From: an uncultured Eubacteriales bacterium
GTDB lineage: Bacteria; Bacillota; Clostridia; Oscillospirales; Acutalibacteraceae
Assembly (NCBI GenBank): GCA_910580045.1
Contig: CAJTXF010000017.1
Span: 1 to 39,114 of the forward strand
DNA: 39,114 bases
Direction of reading: 5' to 3'
Positions 8,439-16,401 of the stretch are shown one piece after another. The notes beneath the pieces are model-generated. The model was not told the DNA's origin, did no database searches, and saw only the letters and a program-made list of their open reading frames with translations. Position numbers and translations under genes: made by a program. The first letter of the stretch is position 1. Each line of letters begins with the position of its first letter.

Positions 8439-9599
8439 ATGTTTCTAATTAACGGCAAATACCTCAACGAGGATTTCCAGCTTGTCCAGGGCGATATTGA
8501 GGTGGAGAACGGCAGAATCCTCCGCACCGGCCCCAGCCTTTCCCGCAAAGAGGAGGATATGGCTGTGGACTGCCAAGGGTATACCATTGTCCCTGGTTTT
8601 ATCGACGTGCATATCCACGGCTGCGCTGGGGCGGACACCGGCGACGGTACCCGCCAGGCAATTGAGGATATGGCCCGGTTTTTGCTCTCCCATGGGGTGA
8701 CCAGCTTCTGCCCCACCACCGCCACGGTGGGCAGGGACACTGTGAAAGCTGCCCTGCTGGCCGCCAAGGACGTTCACGACCACCCCTCAGAGGATGGGGC
8801 CAAAGTGGCGGGCGTGAACATGGAGGGGCCCTTCTTCTCCCATGAGCGCAAGGGCGCCCAGAATGAGGAGTTCCTGCTGGCCCCGGATTTTGAGCTGTTC
8901 CAGGAGTGGTACCAGCTCTCCGGGGGCTTGGTGCGGCTGATTGATTTGGCCACCGAACAGCCTGGGGGCGAGGACTTTGTAAAGCGGGCCAAAGAGCTGT
9001 GCACGGTCTCTATTGCCCACACCACCGCCAAATATGAGGACGCCAAGGCCGCCTTTGACTGGGGCGTGACCCATGTCACCCACCTGTTCAACGCCATGAA
9101 CGGCCTGCACCACCGGAAGCCAGGGGTGGTGGGCGCCGCCCTGGAGGACGAGCGGGTCCGGGCGGAGCTGATTTGTGATGGAGAGCACATCCACCCGGCC
9201 GTGCTGAAAATTGCCTTCCGGCTGCTGGGTGACAGGGCCCTGATTGTCAGCGACTCCCTGCGGGCCAACGGAATGCCTGAGGGCGCTGGATATGAAATGG
9301 GCGGCCAGACTGTGCGCATCACAGGGGGCAAGTGCACCCTGCCTGACGGCACCATTGCTGGGTCGGTGAGCAACCTGCACCAGGAGGTCAAAAATCTGGT
9401 GAGCTGGGGCGTGCCCTTTGAGCAGGCCGTAAAAGCCGCCAGCTTGATTCCCGCCCAGGCCATTGGCCTGGATAAGGAGCTGGGCAGCATCCAGGCCGGA
9501 AAGGTCGCGGACCTGGTGGTCCTGGATGAAAGCCTGGAGATTGCCAGCGTCTGGGTGAGCAAGGGGGAGAATACCCAGATGATGACATTTGGGGAGTAG
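8439..9599 (+). CDS. nagA: N-acetylglucosamine-6-phosphate deacetylase
   Basis: NagA converts GlcNAc-6-P to glucosamine-6-P plus acetate, feeding amino-sugar catabolism and wall recycling. The 386-residue protein has the amidohydrolase HIH (H58/H60) in FIDVHIHG, metal-ligand E129 in NMEGPF, H194 (SIAHT), H215 in VTHLFNAM and the catalytic Asp D272 (IVSDSL), plus a C-terminal beta domain (GKVADLVVLD). The start at 8439 has CAGGAG at 8425-8430. No nagB or transporter is adjacent; it sits behind the bofA-like gene and is followed by a terminator. Length is typical. Confidence 0.95.
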   Translation: MFLINGKYLNEDFQLVQGDIEVENGRILRTGPSLSRKEEDMAVDCQGYTIVPGFIDVHIHGCAGADTGDGTRQAIEDMARFLLSHGVTSFCPTTATVGRDTVKAALLAAKDVHDHPSEDGAKVAGVNMEGPFFSHERKGAQNEEFLLAPDFELFQEWYQLSGGLVRLIDLATEQPGGEDFVKRAKELCTVSIAHTTAKYEDAKAAFDWGVTHVTHLFNAMNGLHHRKPGVVGAALEDERVRAELICDGEHIHPAVLKIAFRLLGDRALIVSDSLRANGMPEGAGYEMGGQTVRITGGKCTLPDGTIAGSVSNLHQEVKNLVSWGVPFEQAVKAASLIPAQAIGLDKELGSIQAGKVADLVVLDESLEIASVWVSKGENTQMMTFGE

Positions 9600-9608
9600 G
9601 GCCTGTTT

Positions 9609-9649
9609 GGGAAAAAGCGGTGGGTTTTGAAAAGCCCGCCGCTTTTTCC
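9609..9649 (+). terminator. Rho-independent terminator after nagA
   Basis: A long hairpin with arms GGAAAAAGCGGTGGG / GCCCGCCGCTTTTTCC begins 10 bases after the nagA stop. The descending arm contains the T-run, and A-runs on the other arm make it potentially bidirectional. Confidence 0.85.
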
Positions 9650-9664
9650 GTGGGGCAGGAAAGG

Positions 9665-10155
9665 AAACCTGACGGCTCGAGGCAGTGCCTTTCGCCAAGC
9701 AGTACAGACCGGCGGAAGGCGCGGTCCAGGGGGTGAGCGCGTGCCATTGGCACGCAAGCTGCGAACCGACCGAGCCGGCAGGCGAGACCCGTAGGCCCCT
9801 GGTGGGGGTGCGGGGGCAAAGCCACTGCGGCCTTGCTCTTTGGGCGGAGCTTTTCCTCACTGTGTTCGGTCGGCTCCGCCGGGGAACGGCATCTTGATGT
9901 TAGGCTTAGAGAGGTTTCGGCTGGCAAAGGGAAAGGGCGCCAGCCGAAAAGACCCCCCCGACGAGGGTTTCTTTCGGAAAAAGCCCCACTGGGGCTTTTT
10001 CCTATCTTCCTGCGTTTCGCTCACGCTATGGAAGAGAAAGACCTTGGGAACTCCGTCCCCAAACCCCTGCCACCTTTTGAAAAAGGTGGACGAAAACTTT
10101 CATTCCGCTCGTTCGTCTGTGCTTTGCGACAGCGCTTTCCCCGAGCCGTTAGGCT
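9665..10155. repeat. Intergenic modular repeat element, copy E3 (variant core)
   Basis: Left end AACCTGACGGCTCGAGGCAG (9666-9685) and the inverted right end CCCCGAGCCGTTAGGC (about 10139-10154) match the family termini. The left GC box (about 9727-9815, CCAGGGGG...CCCCTGGTGGGGG) and the right box (10044-10101, CCCCAAACCCCTGCCACC followed by an AAAAGGTGGACGAAAA-like run) are the same two modules found at opposite ends of the other copies. The core differs: it lacks hairpins A and B and instead holds a terminator-like hairpin. No plausible coding gene was found in this region between nagA and the PPK2 gene. Confidence 0.75.
9976..10002. terminator. Terminator-like perfect hairpin inside repeat E3
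   Basis: A perfect 12 bp stem (GGAAAAAGCCCC / GGGGCTTTTTCC) with a 3-base loop, A-rich on one arm and T-rich on the other. It could end transcription in either direction between nagA and the PPK2 gene. Confidence 0.65.
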
Positions 10156-10205
10156 GTTCTCTGACTTGCCTCCCCAAACCGCCTCACCCCAAAAATTTAG
10201 AGAAG

Positions 10206-10237
10206 TTATAGATTTTTCCCGCCAAAACTGCTATAAT
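10206..10237 (+). promoter_or_regulatory. Possible promoter of the PPK2 gene
   Basis: A perfect -10 box TATAAT lies at 10232-10237 in AT-rich sequence just outside the repeat, 32 bases before the PPK2 start codon. The -35 is poor (TTATAG at 10206-10211 with a 20-base spacer is the best seen), so it may rely on another sigma factor or an activator. Confidence 0.45.
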
Positions 10238-10269
10238 AGGAAAAATACTTCTTCTTTGAGGTGAGTAAG

Positions 10270-11751
10270 ATGTTGAAAAACTGGATTCGTCCCGCCAAGC
10301 CCGCAAAGGATGAACTGAAAAACCGTCTAAAAGCCGCCCAGGCTAAGCTGGAAACCCAGCAGATGCTCTTAAAGGACAAAAAGCTGCCCGTCCTTGTGCT
10401 GATTGAGGGCTGGGGCGCTGCCGGAAAGGGCAGCATCATCGGCCAGATTATCAAGCACATAGACCCCCGCTTTTTCAAGGTCTTCTCCATGAACGCCCCC
10501 ACCCAGGAGGAACGCCGCAAGCCCTTCCTCACCCGGTTTTTTGAAAAAATCCCAGAGGCGGGCAAGTTTACCCTTATGGACTCCGGCTGGATGGACGAGG
10601 TCACCAAAGAGCGCCTGCACGGGGTGCTGACTGACGAAATGTACGCCCAGCGGGTGGACAGCGTCAAACGCTTTGAGCGGCAGCTGACGGACAACGGGTA
10701 TCTGGTGCTGAAATTCTTCTTCCACATCAGCCAGAAGGAGCAGTCCCAGCGCATCAGCGCCCTGGTGGAGCACAAGGACACCGCCTGGCGGGTCAGCCGG
10801 GGGGATGTCTGGCAGAACCACCACTACGAGCGGTGCATGGACGTGTTCGACCGCTATATGGAGGACACAAACACCCCCAGCGCGCCCTGGTACATCATTG
10901 ACGCAAAGGGGAAGAAATTCGCGGAGCTGCAGGTGATGGAGACCCTGTGCACAGGCATTGACACTGCCCTGCAGAATGACAGCCTGGCCGTGCCCCTGCT
11001 GCAGAACGTGTTCCCCCTTGTCAAAATGCCCAAGCTCAGCCAGGTGCCCCTGAAGGACAAGACCCTCAGCGAGCAGGTGTATAAGGAGGAGCTGAAAAAG
11101 CTCCAGGCCCAGCTGGGGCGGCTCCATAACCGGCTGTACCGCAAGCGGGTGCCTGTGGTGATTGTCTATGAGGGATGGGACGCCGCGGGCAAGGGCGGCA
11201 ATATCAAGCGGCTCACCGGGGCCCTGGACCCCCGGGGCTTTGAGGTGCTTCCCATTGCCAGCCCCAGCCCCCAGGAGAAGGCCCGGCACTATCTGTGGCG
11301 CTTCTGGACCAATCTGCCCAAGGACGGGCATATTGCCATCTTTGACCGGAGCTGGTACGGCCGGGTGATGGTGGAGCGGCTGGAGGGCTTCTGCAGCGAA
11401 AACGACTGGCAGCGGGCCTATTATGAGATGAACGAGTTTGAGCAGGAGCTGCATAACTGGGGCGCGGTGGTGCTCAAGTTCTGGGTGCAGATAGACAAGG
11501 ACACCCAGCTGGAGCGGTTCACGGACAGGCAGAACACCCCCTCCAAGCAGTGGAAGCTCACAGACGAGGACTGGCGCAACCGGGAGAAGTGGGACGTATA
11601 CGAGGCGGCAGTGGACGAGATGCTGCAAAAGACCAGCACCACCTACGCGCCCTGGCATATTCTGGAGTCTGTGGACAAGAGGTACGCGCGGATTAAAGCG
11701 CTGAAAATTGTCGTCGCCGCGCTGGAGAAGGCGCTGTCAGCAGAGGCGTAA
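10270..11751 (+). CDS. Tandem-domain PPK2 protein, polyphosphate:AMP phosphotransferase type
   Basis: Two-domain PPK2 proteins transfer phosphate from polyphosphate to AMP, making ADP. This 493-residue protein carries two PPK2 domains. The C-terminal one has an intact Walker A EGWDAAGKGG (301-310) and lid/Walker B FDRSWYGRVMVERL (from 358). The N-terminal one is degenerate: EGWGAAGKGS (46-55) lacks the Asp, and MDSGWMDEV replaces FDRSWYGRV. This fits a catalytic C-terminal and a structural N-terminal domain. The start is ATG 10270, with GAGGTGA at 10258-10264; the in-frame GTG at 10261 lies within that site. It sits between repeat E3 and two hairpins. A nucleoside-diphosphate kinase-like activity cannot be excluded. 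Confidence 0.9.
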   Translation: MLKNWIRPAKPAKDELKNRLKAAQAKLETQQMLLKDKKLPVLVLIEGWGAAGKGSIIGQIIKHIDPRFFKVFSMNAPTQEERRKPFLTRFFEKIPEAGKFTLMDSGWMDEVTKERLHGVLTDEMYAQRVDSVKRFERQLTDNGYLVLKFFFHISQKEQSQRISALVEHKDTAWRVSRGDVWQNHHYERCMDVFDRYMEDTNTPSAPWYIIDAKGKKFAELQVMETLCTGIDTALQNDSLAVPLLQNVFPLVKMPKLSQVPLKDKTLSEQVYKEELKKLQAQLGRLHNRLYRKRVPVVIVYEGWDAAGKGGNIKRLTGALDPRGFEVLPIASPSPQEKARHYLWRFWTNLPKDGHIAIFDRSWYGRVMVERLEGFCSENDWQRAYYEMNEFEQELHNWGAVVLKFWVQIDKDTQLERFTDRQNTPSKQWKLTDEDWRNREKWDVYEAAVDEMLQKTSTTYAPWHILESVDKRYARIKALKIVVAALEKALSAEA

Positions 11752-11821
11752 GGAATTTGTAAGAAATTCATCATCTTGGATTTAATGTGTTGGCTTTATA
11801 CTCTTTTCAGACCATAAGGCA

Positions 11822-11870
11822 GGAGAGCCGCGGCTCTCCAAAAAAGGGTTTTGCCGGGGGCAAAACCCTT
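11822..11870 (+). terminator. Pair of hairpins after the PPK2 gene
   Basis: A hairpin GGAGAGCC / GGCTCTCC (11822-11839) is followed by a second with arms AAGGGTTTTGCC / GGCAAAACCCTT (11844-11870). Together they look like a terminator separating the PPK2 gene from the glycosyltransferase gene. The T-run after the second is short. Confidence 0.6.
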
Positions 11871-11926
11871 ATGATTGAAGCGGCAGTCCCATCCCCCTTG
11901 GGCCCCGCAAAAAGGAGAGAACGAAC

Positions 11927-13180
11927 ATGAAAACCCTCTCATATATTAACCTCATCCTGGCGGTGGTGATTGGACTTTGCTGCTGTTATCAGGTGATATA
12001 CCTGCTGCTGCGGCTGAAAGGCGCGGGGCGGCAGTTCCAGGCGTCCCGGCTGTGCCGGTACGCGGTGCTTATCGCGGCCAGGAACGAGGCTGCTGTGATT
12101 GGCCAGCTGATTGACAGCATCAAGGCCCAGCGGTACCCAGCGGAGCTGGTGGACATCTATGTGGTGGCGGACAACTGCACGGACAGCACTGCCGCCATTG
12201 CCGCGGAGCGCGGGGCCACAGTCTGGCAGAGGCGCAGCCAGCTGCAGGTGGGCAAGGGCTATGCTTTGAGCTTCCTGCTGGAGAAAATCGCCGGGGAGAA
12301 GGCTGGGGAGAAGTACGACGGCTTTTTCGTGTTTGACGCGGACAATCTGCTGGACCCCAATTATATCGCGGAGATGAACAAGGTGTTCTCCAATGGCTGC
12401 CCGGTGGTGACCGGGTACCGCAACGCCAAAAACTTTGGGGACAACTGGATAAGCGCGGGGTACGGAATGTACTTTTTGCGGGAGTCTGAGTACCTGAACC
12501 GGCCCAGGGACTTTCTGGGCACCAGCTGCGGCGTGTCCGGGACGGGCTTCCTGTTCTCAGCGGATTTGCTGGAAAAGCTGGGGGGCTGGCACTATTTCGC
12601 CCTGACAGAGGATTTGGAGTTCACCCTGGATTTGGTCTGCCGGGGGGAAAAGGTGGCCTACTGCGGCTCGGCGGTGCTGTATGACGAGCAGCCCACTGGT
12701 TTCAAGCAGTCTGTGTTCCAGCGGGCCAGATGGATGCGGGGCCTGATGCAGATTATGGGAAAGAACGGCAGGGAACTGCTGCGGGCCATGTTCGGCGGCG
12801 GGAGCTTTGCCTGCTATGATTTGCTTATCAACTCCCTGGCCGCGGTGCTCATGGGCCTGGGCTTTGTGATGAACGTGATTATGTTTATTGTGGGGATTAT
12901 CAGCGGAGACAGGCTGGCCGGGGAGGTCATCGGCGCGGCGTTGCTGTCCTTTGGGGGCTGCTATGTGGGGCTGTACTTCACTGGCCTGATAACCCTTTTG
13001 ACAGAGTGGAAGCGGATTCCCTGCCGGGCAGGGAGAAAGCTGCTGTTCAGCTTTACCTTCCCGTTTTTCATGGCCAGCTTTATGGCGGCCCTGCCAGTGG
13101 CCATGGCAGGGACAGTGGAGTGGAAGCCCATCCGCCACACCGTGGCCGTGAGCCTGGGGGATTTGGACGGCAGGCGGTAA
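11927..13180 (+). CDS. Membrane-bound GT2-family glycosyltransferase (processive type motifs)
   Basis: The 417-residue protein has an N-terminal membrane helix (about 5-29) and a cytoplasmic GT-A domain starting YAVLIAARNEAAVI, with the donor/metal motif FDADN (DAD at 137-139), the catalytic TED (227-229) and QRARW (265-269). Further membrane helices span about 290-395. The D, DxD, TED, QxxRW set is that of processive beta-glycosyltransferases such as cellulose, hyaluronan and poly-GlcNAc synthases, suggesting a cell-surface polysaccharide product. The sugar cannot be inferred. It is a single gene with its own terminator and no export partner beside it. The ATG at 11927 is preceded by AAGGAGAG. 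Confidence 0.9.
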   Translation: MKTLSYINLILAVVIGLCCCYQVIYLLLRLKGAGRQFQASRLCRYAVLIAARNEAAVIGQLIDSIKAQRYPAELVDIYVVADNCTDSTAAIAAERGATVWQRRSQLQVGKGYALSFLLEKIAGEKAGEKYDGFFVFDADNLLDPNYIAEMNKVFSNGCPVVTGYRNAKNFGDNWISAGYGMYFLRESEYLNRPRDFLGTSCGVSGTGFLFSADLLEKLGGWHYFALTEDLEFTLDLVCRGEKVAYCGSAVLYDEQPTGFKQSVFQRARWMRGLMQIMGKNGRELLRAMFGGGSFACYDLLINSLAAVLMGLGFVMNVIMFIVGIISGDRLAGEVIGAALLSFGGCYVGLYFTGLITLLTEWKRIPCRAGRKLLFSFTFPFFMASFMAALPVAMAGTVEWKPIRHTVAVSLGDLDGRR

Positions 13181-13190
13181 ATCAGAATAT

Positions 13191-13230
13191 AGAAAGGCCG
13201 GGCGAGGGAACTCACCCGGCCTTTCTGTTT
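13191..13230. terminator. Terminator between the convergent glycosyltransferase and spoVAD genes
   Basis: A hairpin with arms AGAAAGGCCGGGCGAG / CTCACCCGGCCTTTCT around a GGAA loop is followed by GTTTT. The A-rich left arm gives a T-run on the other strand, so it may serve spoVAD too. The stretch to 13306 holds nothing else clear. Confidence 0.85.
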
Positions 13231-13306
13231 TGGGAATGCTTGATTCAGCGCCTCTCCCCGCCGCGGGCTGGAAAAAGCAGCAGGCCGGAATTGAATCAGA
13301 GCTTTC

Positions 13307-14308
13307 CTAAGTGGTCAAGTGCACCACATGGCACACCCCGGGGATGGCCTCCCCCTGCTGCTGGGAGGTGGTGGACATCAGGGCCCCGGTGGCGCAGAAC
13401 AGGATGTTCCGCAGCTCGCCCCGCTCCATTCTGCCCAGCAGGTGGCCGCACAGCACCCCGGCGGAGCAGCCGCAGCCTGAGCCTCCGGCGTGCACATCCT
13501 GCTTTTCCCGGTCGTAGAGCATAAGGCCGCAGTCATTGTGCACCCCGCTTAAATCAAAGCCATTGTCTTTCAGGGTGTCCAGCAGCAGGGAGGAGCCCAC
13601 AGCTCCCAGGTCCCCGGTGAAGATGCCGTCATAGTCTTTTGGGCTGGTGCCTGTGTCTGTCAGATACTGGAAGATGCTGTCAGCCGCTGCCGGGGCCATG
13701 GCCGCGCCCATGTTGGCCGGGTCCTTTACCCCCAAATCCGTGGCCTTGCCTGCCAGGCCGTGGCGGACCTTCACCTTGCCGCCAGCCCCCAGAATCACAC
13801 ACCCAGAGGCTGTGGCAGTCCATTGGGCAGTGGGGGTGCGCTGGGCCCCGTACTCCAAAGGGGTGCGGAACTGCCGCTCCGCAGAGCAGAAGTGGGAGCT
13901 GGTCACAGCAGCCGCCCGGTCCGCGGCGCCGGACTCCACCATAATGGCGGCCATGAGCAGGGTCTGGGCCATAGTGGAGCAGGCCCCGTATTGGCCCAGA
14001 AAGGGAATCTGATAATCCAGCAGGCCGAAGGTAGAGGAGATGCACTGGTTCAGCAAATCTCCGGCGAAAATCATGTGGATGTCCTGGGGAGAGCAGGCCG
14101 CGTTCCCAAGGGCCACGGAGACAGCCTCCTTTTGCAGCTGGGCTTCGGCCTTTTCCCAGCTCTGGGTGTTGAGGGTGGTGTCGTCAAAGGTCTGGTGGAA
14201 GTCAGCGGCCAGAGGGCCGGCAGCCTCCTTGCGGCCAGCCACAGCGCCGTGTCCGATGATGGTGGGGGGTGTGGAGAATTCGAGGGTCTGTTTGCCGATA
14301 CGTTTCAT
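13307..14308 (-). CDS. spoVAD: Stage V sporulation protein AD
   Basis: SpoVAD is a thiolase-fold inner spore membrane-associated protein that binds dipicolinic acid and takes part in its uptake during sporulation and release in germination. The 333-residue protein matches the family from MKRIGKQTLEF to the C-terminus, including ADFHQTFDD, FAGDLLNQCISS, LGQYGACSTMAQ, TSSHFCSAERQFR and HAGGSGCGCSA. The start is fixed by GGAGGCT just upstream (complement of 14312-14318). It normally lies in a spoVAC-spoVAD-spoVAE operon. Here it is monocistronic: convergent with the glycosyltransferase gene, with a repeat element and a divergent gene upstream. Confidence 0.94.
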   Translation of the reverse strand: MKRIGKQTLEFSTPPTIIGHGAVAGRKEAAGPLAADFHQTFDDTTLNTQSWEKAEAQLQKEAVSVALGNAACSPQDIHMIFAGDLLNQCISSTFGLLDYQIPFLGQYGACSTMAQTLLMAAIMVESGAADRAAAVTSSHFCSAERQFRTPLEYGAQRTPTAQWTATASGCVILGAGGKVKVRHGLAGKATDLGVKDPANMGAAMAPAAADSIFQYLTDTGTSPKDYDGIFTGDLGAVGSSLLLDTLKDNGFDLSGVHNDCGLMLYDREKQDVHAGGSGCGCSAGVLCGHLLGRMERGELRNILFCATGALMSTTSQQQGEAIPGVCHVVHLTT

Positions 14309-14356
14309 AAGAGCCTCCTGGGAATGGGGTATGCTTTCCTGAAAGAAAGTATGGGG

Positions 14357-14566
14357 TTGAGAGCACAGCAGCGCCTGACGGCGAGCCAAGAGGAAGTTTT
14401 CGTCCACTTTTTTCAAATGATGGCAGGGGTTCGCGGCTTGCGTGCTGTGCTTGGCGAAGCCAAGTGCCCGGCACACACTCACCCCCTGGGCCGCGCTTTC
14501 CGCTCGTCCGCATTGTGTTTGGCCACAGCCCCTGTTCCGGGCCGCCAGGCGCTTCTGTGCTCTCAA
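14357..14566. repeat. Short derivative of the repeat family, copy E6, with long terminal inverted repeats
   Basis: This 210 bp element lies between the divergent spoVAD and carboxypeptidase genes. Its ends 14357-14382 and 14541-14566 are near-perfect inverted repeats over 26 bp (TTGAGAGCACAG...CGCCTGACGGC). The CCTGACGGC end motif and an inner GTTTTCGTCCACTTTTTTC segment match family modules. The core with hairpins A and B is missing, so it resembles an internally deleted copy. It contains no gene. The rest of the gap (14309-14356 and 14567-14733) is ordinary upstream sequence. Confidence 0.8.
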
Positions 14567-14656
14567 ACCGCGAATACACCTAGTCTTCCCCCTCTATCTT
14601 CCCATTATACCCCACTTCTTGTCTTCCGCGTCAGGAGATTGTTCACATTTAGGGGG

Positions 14657-14690
14657 TTTATTTTTTCGGGAAAATCTAGTATACTATACA
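14657..14690 (+). promoter_or_regulatory. Possible promoter of the carboxypeptidase gene
   Basis: An AT-rich patch just upstream of the gene contains TATACT (14680-14685), with TTTATT 17 bases before it. The -10 is good and the -35 weak. A sporulation sigma factor is possible but not shown. Confidence 0.35.
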
Positions 14691-14733
14691 CGGATAAAAG
14701 AGCCTGGCGGATGGACAAGGGAGGAAACAGACG

Positions 14734-16239
14734 ATGTGTATCAGGCTGACGAAAAAAATCACGGCCCTGCTTCTGGCAGTTCTATTGCTGGCCCTGGCGG
14801 CTGCCCCCGCATATGCTGCCGAGGGCTTTACCTTTAACTGGGATTCCGGCGACGAGCGGGACAGCACCGAGCCCCACTGCAAGTCCCTGTTCATGCTGAA
14901 CCTGGACACGGACACTGTGGTCTATACCCTGAACCCGGACGAGCAGCTGCCCCCTGCCTCTATGACCAAGATTATGAGCTATATTGTGGCCTATGAGAAC
15001 ATCCCTGACATTGAGAACGCGCAGATTACTGTATCCCAAAAGGTGGAGGATGATTTGCTTGGCACAGAGAGCTCTTTGGCAGGGGTGTCTGTGGGCGAGC
15101 AGCTCACTGGCTATGATTTGCTCAACCTGATGATGGTGCCCTCAGGCAATGACGCGGCCCTGGTGCTGATGTACTATGTGGATGAGCTGTACGCCGCCGG
15201 ACGGATTACCCCTCAAAACGCCCCGGACCCAGAGGACCCGGCTGCTCCGGCGGACACTGCCGCCACCCCGCCCCCCACGGCCCAGACCGAATACGGCGAG
15301 ACCATTGACTACAGCGAGAGCAGCTATTTTGTGCGCATGATGAATGAGAAGGCCAAGGAGCTGGGCTGCAAGAATACCCACTTCTCCAACCCCCACGGCC
15401 TGCACAAGGAGAACCACTACACCACTGCCCGGGACATGGCCACCATCACCAAGTATGCCATGACGCTGCCCAATTTCAGCGAAATCACCCGCCAGCAGCG
15501 CTATGAAAAACCCCCCACCAACATGGACCCTGACGGGCAGACAGTCTTCAACACCAACAAGATGCTGGCCAACCATGGGGACGAATACGGCAACAACTAC
15601 TTCTACACCTACGCCAACGGGGTGAAGACCGGCTCTCATGACCAGGCGGGCTTCTGCCTTACCGCCTCGGCCAACTATTCGGGGTATACCTATATTGTGG
15701 TGGCCATGGGGGACATGGAGGGCTATGCCCAGAATATTCACAACGAGATGCGGGACGCGGCCACTTTGTTCCGCTGGGCTTTCACCAACCTGGGCAAGAA
15801 GACCATCACCACCCAGGGGGACGTGCTCAGCTCTGTAAAATTGGAGTATGCCTATCAGAAGGATGAGCTGCTGCTGGCGGCGGACAGGAATGTGAGCGTT
15901 ATGCTGCCCAATTCTGTGGATGCCAGCTCCATTATCGTCACAGTGGATAAGCCCGAGAGCGTCCAGGCCCCCGTGCGCAAGGGGGAGGAAATCGGCACCG
16001 CGACCCTGAGCTACGCGGACGAGGTGGTGGCAACCGTGCCCCTGGTTGCGGCAGAGTCTGTGGCCAGAAGCGACTTGATTGCAGGCTGGGAGCAGGGCCG
16101 CTCTCTGCTGACAGCGCCCTGGTTCATTGCGGTCATGGCTGTGATTGGCGGGCTGATTGTGGTGTATCTGATTTTGGTGGTGTTTTATAAGCGGAAGCAG
16201 AGGCTGCTGCGGCGGGTGCGGAAGTTCCGGGACCTGTAG
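14734..16239 (+). CDS. D-alanyl-D-alanine carboxypeptidase, low-molecular-weight PBP (DacF/PBP5 type)
   Basis: This enzyme trims the terminal D-Ala from peptidoglycan stem peptides outside the membrane. The 501-residue protein has a signal peptide (about 1-29, ending APAYAAEG), the serine motifs SMTK (S76-K79), SGN (137-139) and KTG (298-300), a C-terminal PBP5-like beta domain (about 360-440), and a C-terminal membrane helix (about 462-485) followed by a basic tail. Residues about 158-198 form a Pro/Ala-rich insertion (PEDPAAPADTAATPPPTAQ) between SGN and KTG. It is longer than usual (about 390-450). GGGAGG at 14720-14725 sets the start. It is divergent from spoVAD, recalling the dacF-spoIIA-spoVA order of Bacillus, but no spoIIA genes are here. 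Confidence 0.93.
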   Translation: MCIRLTKKITALLLAVLLLALAAAPAYAAEGFTFNWDSGDERDSTEPHCKSLFMLNLDTDTVVYTLNPDEQLPPASMTKIMSYIVAYENIPDIENAQITVSQKVEDDLLGTESSLAGVSVGEQLTGYDLLNLMMVPSGNDAALVLMYYVDELYAAGRITPQNAPDPEDPAAPADTAATPPPTAQTEYGETIDYSESSYFVRMMNEKAKELGCKNTHFSNPHGLHKENHYTTARDMATITKYAMTLPNFSEITRQQRYEKPPTNMDPDGQTVFNTNKMLANHGDEYGNNYFYTYANGVKTGSHDQAGFCLTASANYSGYTYIVVAMGDMEGYAQNIHNEMRDAATLFRWAFTNLGKKTITTQGDVLSSVKLEYAYQKDELLLAADRNVSVMLPNSVDASSIIVTVDKPESVQAPVRKGEEIGTATLSYADEVVATVPLVAAESVARSDLIAGWEQGRSLLTAPWFIAVMAVIGGLIVVYLILVVFYKRKQRLLRRVRKFRDL

Positions 16240-16252
16240 CAGCGGCAGAGAG

Positions 16253-16317
16253 CCCCTGACGGCCCGAGGCAGCCGCCCAAAGGCGGAAAAGGGGTCAAGG
16301 AGCCCCGAGGTCTTGCC
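16253..16317. repeat. Remnant of the repeat family, copy E7 (left end plus GC box)
   Basis: Directly after the carboxypeptidase stop, CCCTGACGGCCCGAGGCAG (16254-16272) matches the left terminal motif. AAAAGGGGTCAAGGAGCCCC and CGAGGTCTTG (16286-16314) match, in reverse complement, the right end of copy E1 (about 520-580). The core is absent. Confidence 0.65.
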
Positions 16318-16342
16318 GCGGACCATCAACAAAACAAAAAAG

Positions 16343-16375
16343 TATCGCCTTTTCCCGTCCTTGGAAAAGGCGATA
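16343..16375. terminator. Bidirectional terminator between the carboxypeptidase gene and iscU
   Basis: A 13 bp stem TATCGCCTTTTCC / GGAAAAGGCGATA with a 7-base loop lies between two converging genes. A-run upstream (AACAAAAAAG) and AT-rich sequence downstream allow termination on both strands. Confidence 0.8.
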
Positions 16376-16401
16376 AATTATTGCGCTTATCTAAATAGAG
16401 T

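Noticed and set aside
9833..10264. ORF of 143 codons in repeat E3
   Set aside because: It spans a terminator hairpin and repeat modules shared with other non-coding copies. No ribosome binding site or conserved protein motif was seen.
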